Source: Neelides folsomi (Eukaryota; Arthropoda; Collembola; Neelipleona; Neelidae). Taken from it: DNA of 20,756 bases. The first letter of the stretch is position 1. Each line of letters begins with the position of its first letter. Position numbers and translations under genes: made by a program. Positions 1 through 11,116 of this stretch are shown piece by piece. The stretch is taken from positions 1 to 20,756 of the forward strand of contig JAQGBZ010000675.1 of NCBI GenBank assembly GCA_034687125.1, read 5' to 3'. The notes beneath the pieces were generated by a model. That model saw only the letters and a program-made list of their open reading frames with translations, was not told the origin of the DNA and made no database searches.

Positions 1-1485
1 TTCAAATGATACAGGATTTTGATCAAGAGCAATATTTGAAAATAATTTAGATTTATAAGCTGAACTCAGAATAAAACACATTAAAATTAAATCACAAATT
101 AAAATAATAAATTTTAAATTCAACACAGGGATTTTCTCAAATAAAGAATTCGGTTGCTGAATTAATAGTTGAAAAATAGCAAAATATAATTTGTTTAGTG
201 TTCTAAATTTGGTTTCTTTATTATAAAATGAAAAGATGAAAAGTAATTTTAATATCAATATCGTGGCAACTATGGAGATTAAAAAGAATATCCAAAAGAA
301 AATACTAAACGGAGAAAGTATAAGAGAATATTTAACTACCGTTGACTTATCAATAAAGTGTGTAAAAGTATAAACCGATTTAATTGGAAATGATAAGTAG
401 CGTGAAGAATAAATAGAATAAATGAAATGATTTTCATTGGCACTCATAATACTTATGATATCTGATGACCATAAGATATTCTTAATTACATTCAATCTGT
501 CTGGTTTACTAATTTCAAACGATACATTTAAATCTTTAGAAATAACTTCAATTATACAATATATTGGGTCAGAATGAAATGGATTTTCATCTTTCATGTG
601 ACATCTAACATCATATTCATGTTTGTTTTTATAATTATAATCATAATTAAATATAATCGCCCCTTCAAAATCAGTCAAGCAATTAAATTTTGACATGAAT
701 CCAAATTTAGAAATAAATAAATTTAATATTTCATTTTTTGGAATAATAATTAAATTATTTAAAAATTGAATAAATAGATCTGATGGCTTTTGATTAATAA
801 AATTATTATATTTTTGAAAACTTTTCAAAATCATTAAATCTTTGGCTGGATTTTCATTTTCGGAAATTGCATAAAATATAAAATTATCTGCTGCATAAAA
901 AAAGCTATTCCAAATCTTCTTAATATGATCTATGAATGTATCATAATTATTGTTGAGATCTCCTTCTTCGGTGGAAGTTAAATTAAATTGAAACGCAATG
1001 ACAAAATAATTGTATTTGGTAATTGAAAAACGGAAATTAAGACATGCGGCATCTAAGAATAAATGATTAAACCCGTAAATTGTTTTGACTTCTTCTTCAC
1101 TGATTAAAAATGCAACAGTACATAAAGGGTATTTACGAAAATAGGTTGAAGAAATAACTAATTCATCCAAATACCCAACTGAGTCATTTTGTTGAAATAT
1201 AAACTCTCTATTTTTATATGTCCGTCCGTGGAAATGAGATTGTATTAATAATATTGATTCAAATCTTGCAAAATATTCTACATAATTTTTTAGTAAAGAA
1301 TTATCTTTTCCATCATAAGAATGTTTGAATAAATAGATTTCGTATTTGCTAAATGCTTTAATGTATGAGATTTCTGTATTAATTTCACGACTCGGCATAT
1401 TTTTGATTTCTAAGGAACTTATTAAATTTATATTTGATAATGCATTTATAAATAAGGAATTTAATAAAATATAAGCAAACCCCAT
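1..1485 (-). CDS. Divergent ionotropic receptor-like channel, left copy (3'-partial)
   Basis: An uninterrupted frame of 495 codons starts at the ATG at 1485 and runs off the window edge, so the C-terminus is missing. I checked every triplet and found no in-frame stop. The start is supported by a hydrophobic N-terminal segment resembling a signal peptide and by the same start in the copy at 19263. A long extracellular-type region follows, then a strongly hydrophobic segment at about residues 396-420 (M1), a pore-loop-like stretch at about 427-446, and another hydrophobic segment at about 459-479 ending in SSAYKSKLFSN. That last motif resembles the end of M3 in ionotropic glutamate receptors and insect-type ionotropic receptors, so a chemosensory ligand-gated channel is the likely role. 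This is inferred from architecture; similarity is weak. It has no introns in the visible part and differs from the right copy at roughly 45 residues by eye, with two small indels. Confidence 0.6.
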   Translation of the reverse strand, partial: MGFAYILLNSLFINALSNINLISSLEIKNMPSREINTEISYIKAFSKYEIYLFKHSYDGKDNSLLKNYVEYFARFESILLIQSHFHGRTYKNREFIFQQNDSVGYLDELVISSTYFRKYPLCTVAFLISEEEVKTIYGFNHLFLDAACLNFRFSITKYNYFVIAFQFNLTSTEEGDLNNNYDTFIDHIKKIWNSFFYAADNFIFYAISENENPAKDLMILKSFQKYNNFINQKPSDLFIQFLNNLIIIPKNEILNLFISKFGFMSKFNCLTDFEGAIIFNYDYNYKNKHEYDVRCHMKDENPFHSDPIYCIIEVISKDLNVSFEISKPDRLNVIKNILWSSDIISIMSANENHFIYSIYSSRYLSFPIKSVYTFTHFIDKSTVVKYSLILSPFSIFFWIFFLISIVATILILKLLFIFSFYNKETKFRTLNKLYFAIFQLLIQQPNSLFEKIPVLNLKFIILICDLILMCFILSSAYKSKLFSNIALDQNPVSFE

Positions 1486-1987
1486 TTTAATGAATCTGAT
1501 AATGAAATATATGTAAAGAATATTTTATTTCAAATTATATATAATAGGTAGTAAAAATCATTATCTGCTTCAATTTATTATCCACCCTTTTTTACATAAA
1601 TATAAAAACAAATTAACAAATTTTAAGTTTCAAACTTAAATAAGCAAAAGTAAATGAAATATGAATTTAAACGAACAAAACTTATTTACCAATATTAAAA
1701 ATCGATTTTTAATTAATTCTAACCATCATGTGATGTAAATCTATTTAACTACTAGATAAAATAAATAAATACTTAACTAACGTCGATTTAAAAAATAATC
1801 AATATTGAATTTTGAATTCCATGAGGAAATGTTTTTTTTAAGTTTGAGTTACAATTGTATGGTGTCGATCTATATGTACTCATGTAAGGTGTTGATCGTG
1901 TTGTGTTTAGCTTTAGCATGTTTTTAAATGAATTGGGAATTGAATTCTTTAAATTTTCTGTTAAATGTAAATTTAACAATTTTTTGT
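1..1987. repeat. Left arm of large inverted repeat
   Basis: The first bases (ttcaaatgatacaggatttt) are the exact reverse complement of the last bases of the window. Alignment by eye continues through the receptor gene and about 500 bp of its upstream region. It breaks down near 1987, whose partner is about 18760. The arms are separated by roughly 16.8 kb. Both arms run to the window edge, so the true outer boundary is not visible. Identity is patchy: some blocks of more than 200 bp are identical and others are clearly diverged. Confidence 0.9.
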
Positions 1988-2282
1988 TAGGTTTAATGCG
2001 TCAAAGTTCGTTTGTGCGTCGTTTGGTCTAAATTTAAAATAATTGAATGAGTTTGAAATTATTAAACATTTATGGGAGAAAGTATGAAAAGTGAAATTGA
2101 ATAAAATTTAAATTTTCTATTGAAATATTAAATTGAGTTTTTTATTTTTCATAATAGTTATTAAGTAAATGCATAAAACAGTAACTAGTATAAAACCCGA
2201 ATAATATTATTAAATTAAATCCGTGACTACCGTATAGATTTTGAATACTCATATCGTATAGGCTGTTTTTATGTATAGTATA

Positions 2283-2335
<53 letters not shown>

Positions 2336-2643
2336 TAAGGATTTTAAAAGTTATTTCTTTTTAGATAACAAATGTAAATGATTATGATTCTTAATAGTTT
2401 AATTAAAGATGAAATATTATTCTTAAAACATATTTTAAATAATAATAATTGTGGTAAACCCATTCTAAAAGCTAAATGAATAATGAAGTAACTAATAGTT
2501 TTGAACAAATTATCAATATTGATAAAAATTTACGAATAATTAAAGCAGTTGGTTCGTAAATTTCAGAAGGTTTGAGCAAACTTTTAAAAGTGTTAAGTTA
2601 GATTGCTTTTATGCTTATTAAATTATTGCTTTTTTGCTTGTAG
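1988..2643. other. Intergenic, AT-rich, between left arm and transposase fragment
   Basis: No convincing gene is visible. It contains a TA microsatellite at 2285-2328. Around 2405-2480 there is a short frame (DEILFLKHIL then NCGKPILK) that could be a decayed N-terminal piece of the transposase found just downstream, but this is too weak to annotate as a gene. The stretch 2615-2643 is T-rich and ends in TAG, which looks like a splice acceptor for the transposase exon. Confidence 0.5.
2285..2328. repeat. (TA)n microsatellite, about 22 units
   Basis: An uninterrupted alternation of T and A covers this interval. It is a simple repeat likely to be length-variable between individuals. Confidence 0.97.
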
Positions 2644-3065
2644 CGTTGAAATGGATGAGTCGAAATTCGGAAAGCGTAAACATCATCGAGGACATCACGT
2701 CGACGGAGCATGGGTTTTCGGTGGTATTGAGTATTCGGTGATAAGAAAGTGTGGACATTTTTATGGAAGTGGTTGAACGTCAGGATGCCGAAACCCTAAT
2801 TCATCTCATTAAAAAGAATCCGGAATTTACCATTCACGCTGATTGCTGGAAAGTCTACACTTCTTTACATGATGATCCTGACTTCGTCTTCCTACAAATG
2901 AATCATTCACTTCACTTCAAAGATCCTGATACTGGCGTGTACACCAATACCATTGAGTGCTCCTGGAGACACGCTAAAGCTGCTACTCCATCGGCTAACC
3001 GCAAGAAACAGTTCTTGGGAGGATATCTTGCGCGATACATATTTTTTAAAAAACACAAACTTTAA
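2644..3065 (+). mobile_element. Merlin / IS1016-like DDE transposase fragment (frameshifted)
   Basis: The translation begins VEMDESKFGKRKHHRGHHVDGA in one frame and continues in another as IFMEVVERQDAETL, then HADCWK, NTIECSWRHAK and GGYLARYIF. These match the ISXO2-like transposase domain shared by bacterial IS1016-type elements and the eukaryotic Merlin superfamily. All three expected acidic residues are present: Asp at 2654-2656, Asp at 2841-2843 and Glu at 2955-2957. A one-base frameshift is needed near 2745-2757, and the N-terminal helix-turn-helix part is not recognisable upstream. The exon opens straight after a pyrimidine-rich tract ending in TAG, favouring a eukaryotic Merlin gene with an intron. 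I found no terminal inverted repeats or target duplication. It is probably an inactive relic. An acidic tail-like frame (ENDNSDSDLDD) at about 3136-3168 may be a remnant of a last exon. Confidence 0.75.
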
Positions 3066-3329
3066 ATACATAGTATTTCATTATTTTGTTCTCTTGCTTC
3101 TTCTTTATATTTTCCTGATAATCATCGTGTCAAAGAGAATGACAACAGTGATTCCGATTTAGATGATTAAATTAATAAAGGAATTTTAAAAAATTCTCAA
3201 TTATAATTTTCCCCCTCTAATAACCATCATATTTGTGATCTCCAACATCGATTTAGTAGTAAATAACACTCCAAGTAAGGTTTTTAGTCTCCGCACTTTT
3301 TCCATAAAATTTAAACGTGTAACGCAGTA
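3066..3329. other. Unassigned sequence between transposase fragment and receptor pseudogene
   Basis: No gene is recognised beyond the possible acidic transposase tail noted for the element upstream. Homology to the receptor gene copies stops at about 3330, so this is either the old flank of the deletion or part of the transposon. Confidence 0.4.
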
Positions 3330-4137
3330 GATATTCTTAATCACATTCAATCTGCTTGGTTCTGTTTTCGAAAGATACATTTGAATCTTGCGAAACAATT
3401 TTCATTAGACAATGTTTGAGGTCAGAATTATATGAATTTTCATCTTTCATTTGACATCTAATATCATATTCATTTTTGTTTTTATAATTATAACTTGATG
3501 CATAACTAAATATAATTGCACTTTCAAAATCTTTCAAATTATTAAATTTTGACATGAATCCAAATTTAGAAATAAATAAATTTAATATTTCATTTTTTGG
3601 AATAATAATTAAATTATTTAAAAATTGAATAAATAGATCTGATGGCTTTAGGCTAACAGACTGAATCATTTTTTTGCGATATGAACCCTCTATTTTTATA
3701 TGTACGCCCTTCGAAATGTAATTGTATTAATAATATTGATAAAAATCTTGCAAAATTTTCTACATAATTTTTTAGTAAAGAATTATCTTTTCCATCATAA
3801 GATTGTTTGAATAAATTTATTTCGCATTTACTAAATGCTTCAAGATATGAAATTCTCTTATTAAACCCATATTCTTCTATCATGGGAACTCTTCCTTCAT
3901 CAAAGTCTCTTGTGGAATAGTTTAAATTAAATTAATTATTTATTCCAAAATTTTTATCTTTGTTAAAGCGGCTATTTATATTGATTTTGTTAACTTTATA
4001 CTTCTGTATATTCAAATAGAAATATAGTTAAATAATTATAATTCATAACTCGATATACTATTTTTGATATCTAACGAACTTATTAAATTTATATTCGATA
4101 ATGCATTTATAAATAAGTAATTTATAATAAATCCCAT
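3330..4137 (-). pseudogene. Third, broken copy of the receptor gene
   Basis: This stretch aligns with the genes at 1..1485 and 19263..20756 in pieces. The N-terminal coding piece starts at an ATG at 4137 and hits a stop after about 35 codons. About 190 bp of unrelated sequence (roughly 3880-4050) follows. Homology resumes at about 3883 with residues for KCEINLFKQSYDGKDNSLLKN and breaks near 3653 after FISQKNDSVC. A gap corresponding to roughly 400 bp of the intact gene comes next, and homology resumes near 3650 in a different frame with PSDLFIQFLNNLIIIPKNE. It ends near 3330. The transmembrane part (M1 to M3) is absent, so it cannot make a channel. Frames of 65 to 110 codons inside it are remnants, not separate genes. 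Confidence 0.85.
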
Positions 4138-4763
4138 TTTAATGATTTCTATATGGAAAAAATAACAATTATATTTCGACTTTTTTCTTATGAAAAATAT
4201 AATTTCTTGTTTCAATTTTTAATCCACTTTTATTTGTATATAACACAAATTTATATAAAGATAAATTAGCTAACTTTAAATTTAAAATTTCAAACGAAAA
4301 TTGTAAATGAAATATGAATTTAAACTAATTAAAACTTATTTACCTATATTAAAAATTAATATTTAATTAATTCAAACAATCATGTGAAGTAATTAAATTC
4401 AATTAAAAACTAGATAAAATAAACAACTACTAAACTATCGATTTGAAAATAATTAATTTTGAATTTTGAATCTCATAAGTAACTTTTTTATATTTGAGTT
4501 ACCATTGCATTATAACTATTTACTTAAGTATGCCAGATGTCGTGTGTGTCATGTGTCGTGTTGTGTTTAGTATGCTTATTAAATGAATTGGAAATTGAAT
4601 TAATTAAATTTAGTTAAACATAAATTTAACGATTTTTTGTTCGTAATGACTTAACAAAGTTATCGACTTCTTTCTCTCTTTAAGTATTATTTTAAAAGAT
4701 TAGAGTGATGAGATGGAATAAAAAGGATATGTTGATAAAGAGATTATCTTTGAATTGAACAAG
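4138..4763. repeat. Upstream region of the third receptor copy, shared with both arms
   Basis: This sequence aligns with the upstream DNA of both intact copies (1486..1987 and 18629..19262, the latter in reverse complement). The match with the right copy extends further than with the left one, through landmarks such as gagattatctttgaatt (about 4740-4756). It ends near 4763, partner about 18629. It therefore holds the duplicated promoter-proximal region rather than a gene. Confidence 0.75.
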
Positions 4764-6240
4764 GCACAAAGGCGAGGTTGAACGCTTTTTTATTCCTCGT
4801 CCCACAAACCATAAATCAACATTAGCACATTGGAATTTCTCTCCCACACTTCTTCCCCTTTGTTTTTAAATATTAAGAATGCAAGCATTGGACAATTACC
4901 AACCTCAAATCCTATTTTGGCCATTGGTCATTTTAAACGACCAGAAATAATAGTGTCTTAATATCAAATAAAAGCAAAACACCATTAAGGCTAAAAATGA
5001 CTTATGGATTATTTATGGATGTTTAAAACTAGGTTTACATTTAACATAAATTTACTCTAAATAAGAAAATATCAAATATTTACAAAATCTTATATTTTAC
5101 TAAATTCTGCCATATTTAAGAATTATTCCAAATTTCGAATATATGTGCTTTAACATTTTTCCTCTAATGATGATTTAAATCTAAATCAGTTAAGAAATTA
5201 TCAAGAAAATGATATAAAAAACTCATTAACAATTTTTCATTTTCTTTACATGGCATTGAATTTTTTGTTGAAAGGATATGAAGTCATTGTGTTTTTAAGG
5301 TATGTAATACTCATCATCAGTTAGATTTAAATTTAGGGATTGGGCCCATAATGTTCATCCATTAGCCATTACATCATTATAATAATAAATGTGATCATTC
5401 TCTCCAGCATTGAATGGAGATGAATTTGAAGGAGAGAGATTGACTCATACACGACACGAGAACCGACGGTTGTAAAAAATCATGAAAAACAATTCAGTTT
5501 ATCCTTGGAATCACATTACTTTCCATTATTTATCATTTCATGATTTCCATAAGGAAACTCTGCATGATAAAATAGAAAAATCAGTTTTATACTTTTCAAA
5601 ACTCTTTTGCTCTTTTCCTCTTTTGCTTTGATGTTTCATATCAGCTAACAATAAATCTAATCCCATTACTAAATGTAAATACATTACTATATGAGCTCAA
5701 TTGATAAACATTTAAAACCAATATATGATAATGTAAAATTTATGTTTATTAAATCTTGGAAAATATGTATATATTATTTACTTCACAATATATGTATTTT
5801 GCTATATTATACAATATGTATTGCTATATATTACAATATGTGTTGCTAATATATATTACAATATGTATTGCTATATTATATATTACAAAATATATTTGCT
5901 TATTTACACTCAACAATTTCTATTTTTCTCCTTGTAATGTCAAATGTTAAGATTATAATTAATATCTGTTCAATTTTAAATTGAAATCTCGGGCATTTTT
6001 GCCTGTTGAAATATTGAAATGAAATATACACGGAAATGAGATTTATTGTAAATAATACAATTTAATCTTTTCCCATTGACGATTGATATAAATTTATATT
6101 TAAGAACGAACGGTTTGTTTGTGATAAAAATGAATAAATAGGAAAAGATATGAGGGGTCGAATGATTCCACCGCCTGGGGATTTTTCTCCTTCTTCCAAA
6201 TAAGTACATTCATTTCTCCCATTTCTCCAATGTGTTTCCC
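4764..6240. other. AT-rich intergenic region
   Basis: I see no coding exon with convincing splice signals or family resemblance on either strand. The only structured element is the minisatellite at about 5795-5900. Slightly less AT-rich patches at 4756-4860 and 5400-5480 could be regulatory, but nothing recognisable was found in them. Confidence 0.55.
5795..5900. repeat. Short minisatellite, unit about 22-28 bp
   Basis: About four diverged copies of a unit resembling ttgctatatattacaatatg follow one another, with small length differences between copies. The low-complexity peptide read through it (repeated YILQYVL-like residues) is a by-product and not a gene. Confidence 0.75.
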
Positions 6241-6274
6241 TATTCACATTCCCCAGTCTCTAAACCTAGGAGGA

Positions 6275-6372
6275 TTAAATTGCGCAAGAGGACCAACGGC
6301 TGAAGTCAGTCGCTGTGTTGTGGAAGAACCCTCCAGTTGCAACAAAAAACCTGCCGTCTTCTTCACCTACAG
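6275..6372 (+). promoter_or_regulatory. Probable core promoter and first non-coding exon of the CRIP gene
   Basis: A TCAGTC motif lies at 6306-6311, matching the arthropod initiator. With its A (6308) taken as +1, positions +28 to +32 (6335-6339) read AGTTG, which fits the downstream promoter element pattern RGWYV exactly. A weak TTAAAT lies about 30 bp upstream. The surrounding sequence is the least AT-rich part of this half of the window. A donor-like CAG/GTGG occurs at 6370-6374 and a clear acceptor (TGTTGCAG) ends at 6724, so a leader intron of about 350 bp would join this exon to the coding start at 6762. The transcription start is inferred from motifs only. Confidence 0.5.
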
Positions 6373-6761
6373 GTGGTTTCCATTCCTTGTCCAATTCAAC
6401 ACTGCTTTACAATTTTTCCCCGCTTCTCTTCCCCCCCAAACAAACCGATTCGGATTTGGTCCCTTGAATTTTCCAAATCCCCACATGTGGGGGATTGAGG
6501 TCGGAAAAGGTCCAGGAGTTGATTGAGGATATCGATCCACCGCCAAGTCGTCATCGTCTTAACAACCCACGCCCGCGCCCTTCCCCTTTTGAATAATTTT
6601 ACGCAGAGATTTTCTTTATAACTTGAGTTAGTTATTTGCTTATTTAAATTTAACTGTTAATTAATTTAAATCAAACACTTAAAGATTTAAATTTTAATTG
6701 GAGATTTGTGTATTTTTGTTGCAGGCTTTTGATTCTCAATTTTACCTTAAAAGGCTTCACG

Positions 6762-9404
6762 ATGCCCAATTGCCCAAAATGCTCCAAGCCTGTTTATTTT
6801 GGTAAGAAACTCCTTTTATACTCCTTTTACGATTTATATACGGGTCTCTATTTACCTAACAAATGCATTATGGATTCAAACTACTGCAGTACTTTAAACC
6901 TAATTTGGTCAATTTTAAAGACGTTGACTATAATGAGATTGACTATTAAGGGATTTAAGGAGAATTGCTATAAGGAAATTTTGATATAAGGAAATTTGGC
7001 TATCTTATTATAAGGTTGACTATTATGAGGAAATCTAAACAAGGAGATTTTAATTTTAAATGAGAATACTTTTAACTGTTCATATAATTCATACAATTTT
7101 GGCAAGTTCAAGTTCGTATCTAATTATGTACACTTTGGGTTATACATATTCTTATATTTGAATGTTTTAAGAGTTTTAGCAGAAAAATATTATGCATGGA
7201 TCATCTTCTTAGCCGACAAGTGAACATTTAAAATTGGTTTATTAGTTTAGTTGTATTTACTTACACGTTTCGCCATTGTTAGCTTCATTTGCTTCTGGTC
7301 TGGAATAATTTGTGAATGTTAAAATATTTAGATATTGTGCAAACTTGTGGGAAATGTTTTTTACATGTATGGAAAGGATTTAAAATTAATTCTCAGCATG
7401 AGCTTCACATCTCCAATTAAATTCTGAACCTCTCTACTCAAATATACAACAAACGGTTCTCGTTTTAAATTAGCTATATAGCCAATTATAATTACCATTA
7501 AACGAAGACTTAGCACTATGTAAAACTAACAATCTACTTAAATACAAATGCATGTACTACTAATACTACTAAATATTTTACCTGAGAATTTAACCTAAAT
7601 TCTTTTAAAATACTCAACAAATATTTCAATTTTTTTTTCTTATTTTCCTCATTAAAAATTTTATGAATTCTTATGCTATAAAGATTTAACAAAATATACA
7701 AATATTAAATCCCATATGTGTACTTACATTTTACATTAGATTACTTATGTTAGAAAATGATAGAAAGTTTCCGAAATGTGCAAATTCATTTTGAGAGCTT
7801 TTACGCCCTTAACAAATAATTTAATTCCAAAAGAAATTTAAGCTTACATAAATTGCCGATTGTAAGTTTTAAGTTTAGATCGTGAATTTGTGAAGGATTT
7901 CCCTTTTAAATCTAATTCTAGTGTAAATCTAATTCTACAGTGTGAGGTTGATCAGCAAGTCCTAAAGGGATTTTAAGAGTCCAAGTAATAGAATATACAT
8001 TCTGGTACGAAAATATATATTGTAGAAAGAGATATGAAAGTGATTATGGAGTACATGAGTTATTAGAAAGTTATTTGATTCAAGGTGGCATTAATATTTA
8101 AGTAAGTAGTTTAATTCACATTGTAAGTATAAGTGTGGTTAGCCCTTGAGAGTCAAAATTGTTCAAAGGAATCTCGAACGCATCTAATTGAAAGCTCGTT
8201 GCGGATAAAAGTATTACAACTTGGCTAATCGGTCACAAGCTCACAAGTCACTCACTCTCATCGCCAAAGGAAAAGAATTTTAAAAGGATTCACGCACGAA
8301 TTATAATGAAAGTAGGGAACGTTAAAACACAGTAAAACTTAACATAAAAAGATCATAAAAATATTAATACATAACTTTTGTACATTCATAATTAGAAAAA
8401 TATACTAATGATATAAAAGATAATATAATTTATCGTTTATCTAATATTACATCTTTTTACTACAATATGACTCGTAATAAAATTTAGGTAGTGAAAGAAA
8501 TGAGAAAATTAAAATATATATATATAATAAAGTCTAATGAGGTTTAATGTATTGGAATATAATTCTATAATGTAAAAAATGCTCCTGTATGTAATTACAT
8601 CATACTTTGATTAAGTCTGGTTAAGTTATGTTAGGAAATGTTTTTATTGGTTCTTATTCTTCAACTTACAGATAATTGCTAAAGTTGATTTAGAGTAAGT
8701 TTGGGAATTGTCATTTTAAATTGGAGCTTAATTGTGTGATTTTATTATGATTACAGCCGAGCGCAAAAGCAGTCTCGGCAAAGATTGGCATTCCTCTTGT
8801 CTTCGATGTGAGCGGTGCAACAAAACCCTCAACTGCGGATCTCGTAAGAAACCCATGAACTCACAATTTATTCAGCGATTTACAAATTGTCTTTAAGCCA
8901 AATCCATTCCTTATGTTTTCCATGCATTGAATGGTTCAATTGTTTCAATTCCTTTTGTTTCACAGACGCAGAACACGAAGGGAAGCCTTACTGCCACAAA
9001 CCCTGTTACGCAACTCTGTTCGGCCCGGCAGGTAAATATAAATCTTGAATCCAAACAACTAATTTATATTTTTCTATACATTTACATTATATTATATACA
9101 CAATATATTATACACATTCACATTATATATATATATGTAATATATAGCTACACATTATCATATATGTAATGATTCCACTAACCCTGTTTATATACTTTTA
9201 AGCTCATTATTATTAAATAAGGCTAAGGATCGAATGTTGTGTCATTGTTGTTATGGAATGTAAACCAAGGGATGATTCGAGTTTTAATTTTTTAATCATT
9301 TTTCTTATTAAGGCTATGGAAGGGGCGGAGCGGCTGAAAGCTTCATTTACAGCAACAACACCAACGGAGCAACACCAAAACCGGCTGCCACGTCGACTAA
9401 CTGA
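6762..9404 (+). CDS. CRIP: Cysteine-rich protein (CRIP family), single LIM domain, 4 coding exons
   Basis: The exon model is 6762-6801, 8757-8843, 8966-9031 and 9313-9404, all with GT-AG borders. Every join falls after the first base of a codon, giving 94 residues. The protein begins [19 protein letters not shown] and contains [16 protein letters not shown] and FGPAGYGRGGA, the hallmarks of vertebrate CRIP1. The zinc ligands of the LIM domain are all present: C4, C7, H25, C28, then C31, C34, C52 and C56. CRIP proteins are small zinc-binding adaptors thought to mediate protein contacts in the cytoplasm and nucleus. The glycine-rich segment after the LIM domain is kept. The C-terminal tail (rich in N, T, A, P) is longer than in human CRIP1, which has 77 residues. 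The first coding intron is nearly 2 kb, large for this window. The gene looks fully functional. Confidence 0.95.
6802..8756 (+). other. Large intron of the CRIP gene
   Basis: It lies between a GTAAG donor at 6802 and a TTACAG acceptor ending at 8756. Near 6920-7050 there are degenerate short repeats built around ttgactat and ataaggaaat. A less AT-rich patch at about 8150-8310 (with cactcactctc) stands out and could be an internal regulatory element or alternative first exon. No coding exon could be supported inside the intron. Confidence 0.6.
9060..9170. repeat. AT-rich simple-sequence patch in CRIP intron 3
   Basis: Imperfect alternating TA and ATATAC-like sequence, including a run of tatatatata near 9126-9137, fills much of the third intron. 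It has no other recognisable content. Confidence 0.7.
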
Positions 9405-11050
9405 AAATCCAAATTGAGATGACAAAATTTGATTCATTCCGTTAAATTCATTCTCATCTTCGACATTAAGTAGAGTAGATAAATATTAAGATTGTTATCT
9501 TACAACACTTACTTATTGTACTAATAATGTTAGTAATTCAAATATTATTAAATGCATTCAAAGCTCTCAATCTTAGATGAAATTATAATAGAGATTAAAT
9601 TAGAACTATACCTTAATGATAATTGATATATGAAACTTACATATAATCATAATAATTAATAGTTCTCTCCATAAAGGATTAATTGATAAATGAATTATAG
9701 ATCAACTAAATTTCATTAAATTAACAAATAACTTTATTGTAATTTTCAATGTTTATTTGATAAATTCGCAAAATTGTGTTTTTTATGAAGCTTTTAAACT
9801 AATTATTTTTTTTCGATTTATTAGTGTTGTATTAATAAGTTGGATTTTTTATGTTCAAATCAAGTTACAAAATACTATTATAATTTTAAATAATGATGGT
9901 TAATTCTATTGAAGAGCGCACTATTCAAAATATCAAATGAAAATCATGACATGACCAACAGGTAGAATGATATTTATAACTCTGTACCTTCACTAACTAC
10001 AATTGAACTTCCCAACAAGACTTTAAGAAAAATGAACATACTATACAAAAAGGATGAATATATGAAATGAAATATATACCATATAAATATATATTGAGTA
10101 TAAATTTAAAAAAATTCTAATAACGGAATCGGTAGAAATATGTTAAATAAAGCAAATTGACAATTCAGATATCATATATGCAAAATATTATATTCTTCCT
10201 TGTATAGTATATTCTACTAGAAATTGTGTCAAATTGACAAAATCTATCTTTGTCTGATAAATCATTAATTATATTAAATACATAGTCTAAAACTCGTTAA
10301 TATTGTATAAACTGTAGACCAACATTAAAGATTAATAAATATAAAAAAGAAAACATTTATTTTATTTCAATTTAATTATGAATTCATCTTACATGTTGAG
10401 GTATACCGTATACGTATAGGTATTATTCATTTCACAATTCCCTAATTATGAACATTCAATTTAATTGTAAGGAAATGAGCATCTAATATCCATATTAATC
10501 TATTAGCAGTTTTATTACATTAAATAGTAATAAGTTTCGTTACACAAAATGAGGTCACTGTAGTTTAATAATAATATATCAGATAATAATCTCATGTTAA
10601 ATGAATACACTAATGGTTTTGTATTTCAATTTCATTTCGATATACTAAAATATACCATATTTATAATATTAATGATATATGATATACAGATAGGTCATAA
10701 AAAATAAAATACGTAGAATTTATTTTTAGGTCTTTCAATCATTAACACATCATTGTATCTGTTATATTTGTATTTACACAAATACATATTTTAATGTGTA
10801 CTATAAATTACTCTTATAGGGTTATATTTACTACTACAGTTTAATAACTACTATGTAGTTTTTTTTAGATTTTTTGTCCTCACTTGTTGGATTAATAGCT
10901 CAATTCAACATGTAACATAAATAGTGTTTATAAAATATTGTTTAATCTAGATATAAGTTATTTCGAAATGTTTCATGTTTAACCTTTTTACTGTTTATTT
11001 AATAGTTAAATAAAAATTATTGATTTTCCTCATTTATTTAAACCAAGTTT
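9405..11050. other. AT-rich intergenic region
   Basis: About 1.6 kb with no frame of useful length, no recognisable exon and no repeat structure that I could establish. The first 100 bp or so should be the 3' untranslated region of the CRIP gene. The last part precedes the TATA box of the DUF3472 gene. Confidence 0.6.
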
Positions 11051-11052
11051 CT

Positions 11053-11060
11053 ATATAAAA
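11053..11060 (+). promoter_or_regulatory. TATA box upstream of the DUF5077-DUF3472 gene
   Basis: TATATAAA lies 64 bp upstream of the start codon at 11117. A transcription start about 30 bp downstream would leave a leader of roughly 30 bp, typical for a compact arthropod gene. It suggests that the gene, although foreign-looking, carries a eukaryotic-type promoter. TATA-like strings are common in such AT-rich DNA, so support is moderate. Confidence 0.4.
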
Positions 11061-11116
11061 TGCCACCTCAATAATTATTAAATCGTAAAAATTCAATTTG
11101 TGACATTTAGCTCAAA

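Noticed and set aside
3337..3883. Frames of 110 and 76 codons as separate genes
   Set aside because: Both are pieces of the broken receptor copy, matching internal parts of the intact genes in different frames.
6230..6526. 98-codon frame near the CRIP promoter
   Set aside because: It overlaps the inferred core promoter and first exon, has no family resemblance, and owes its length to the local GC-richer composition.
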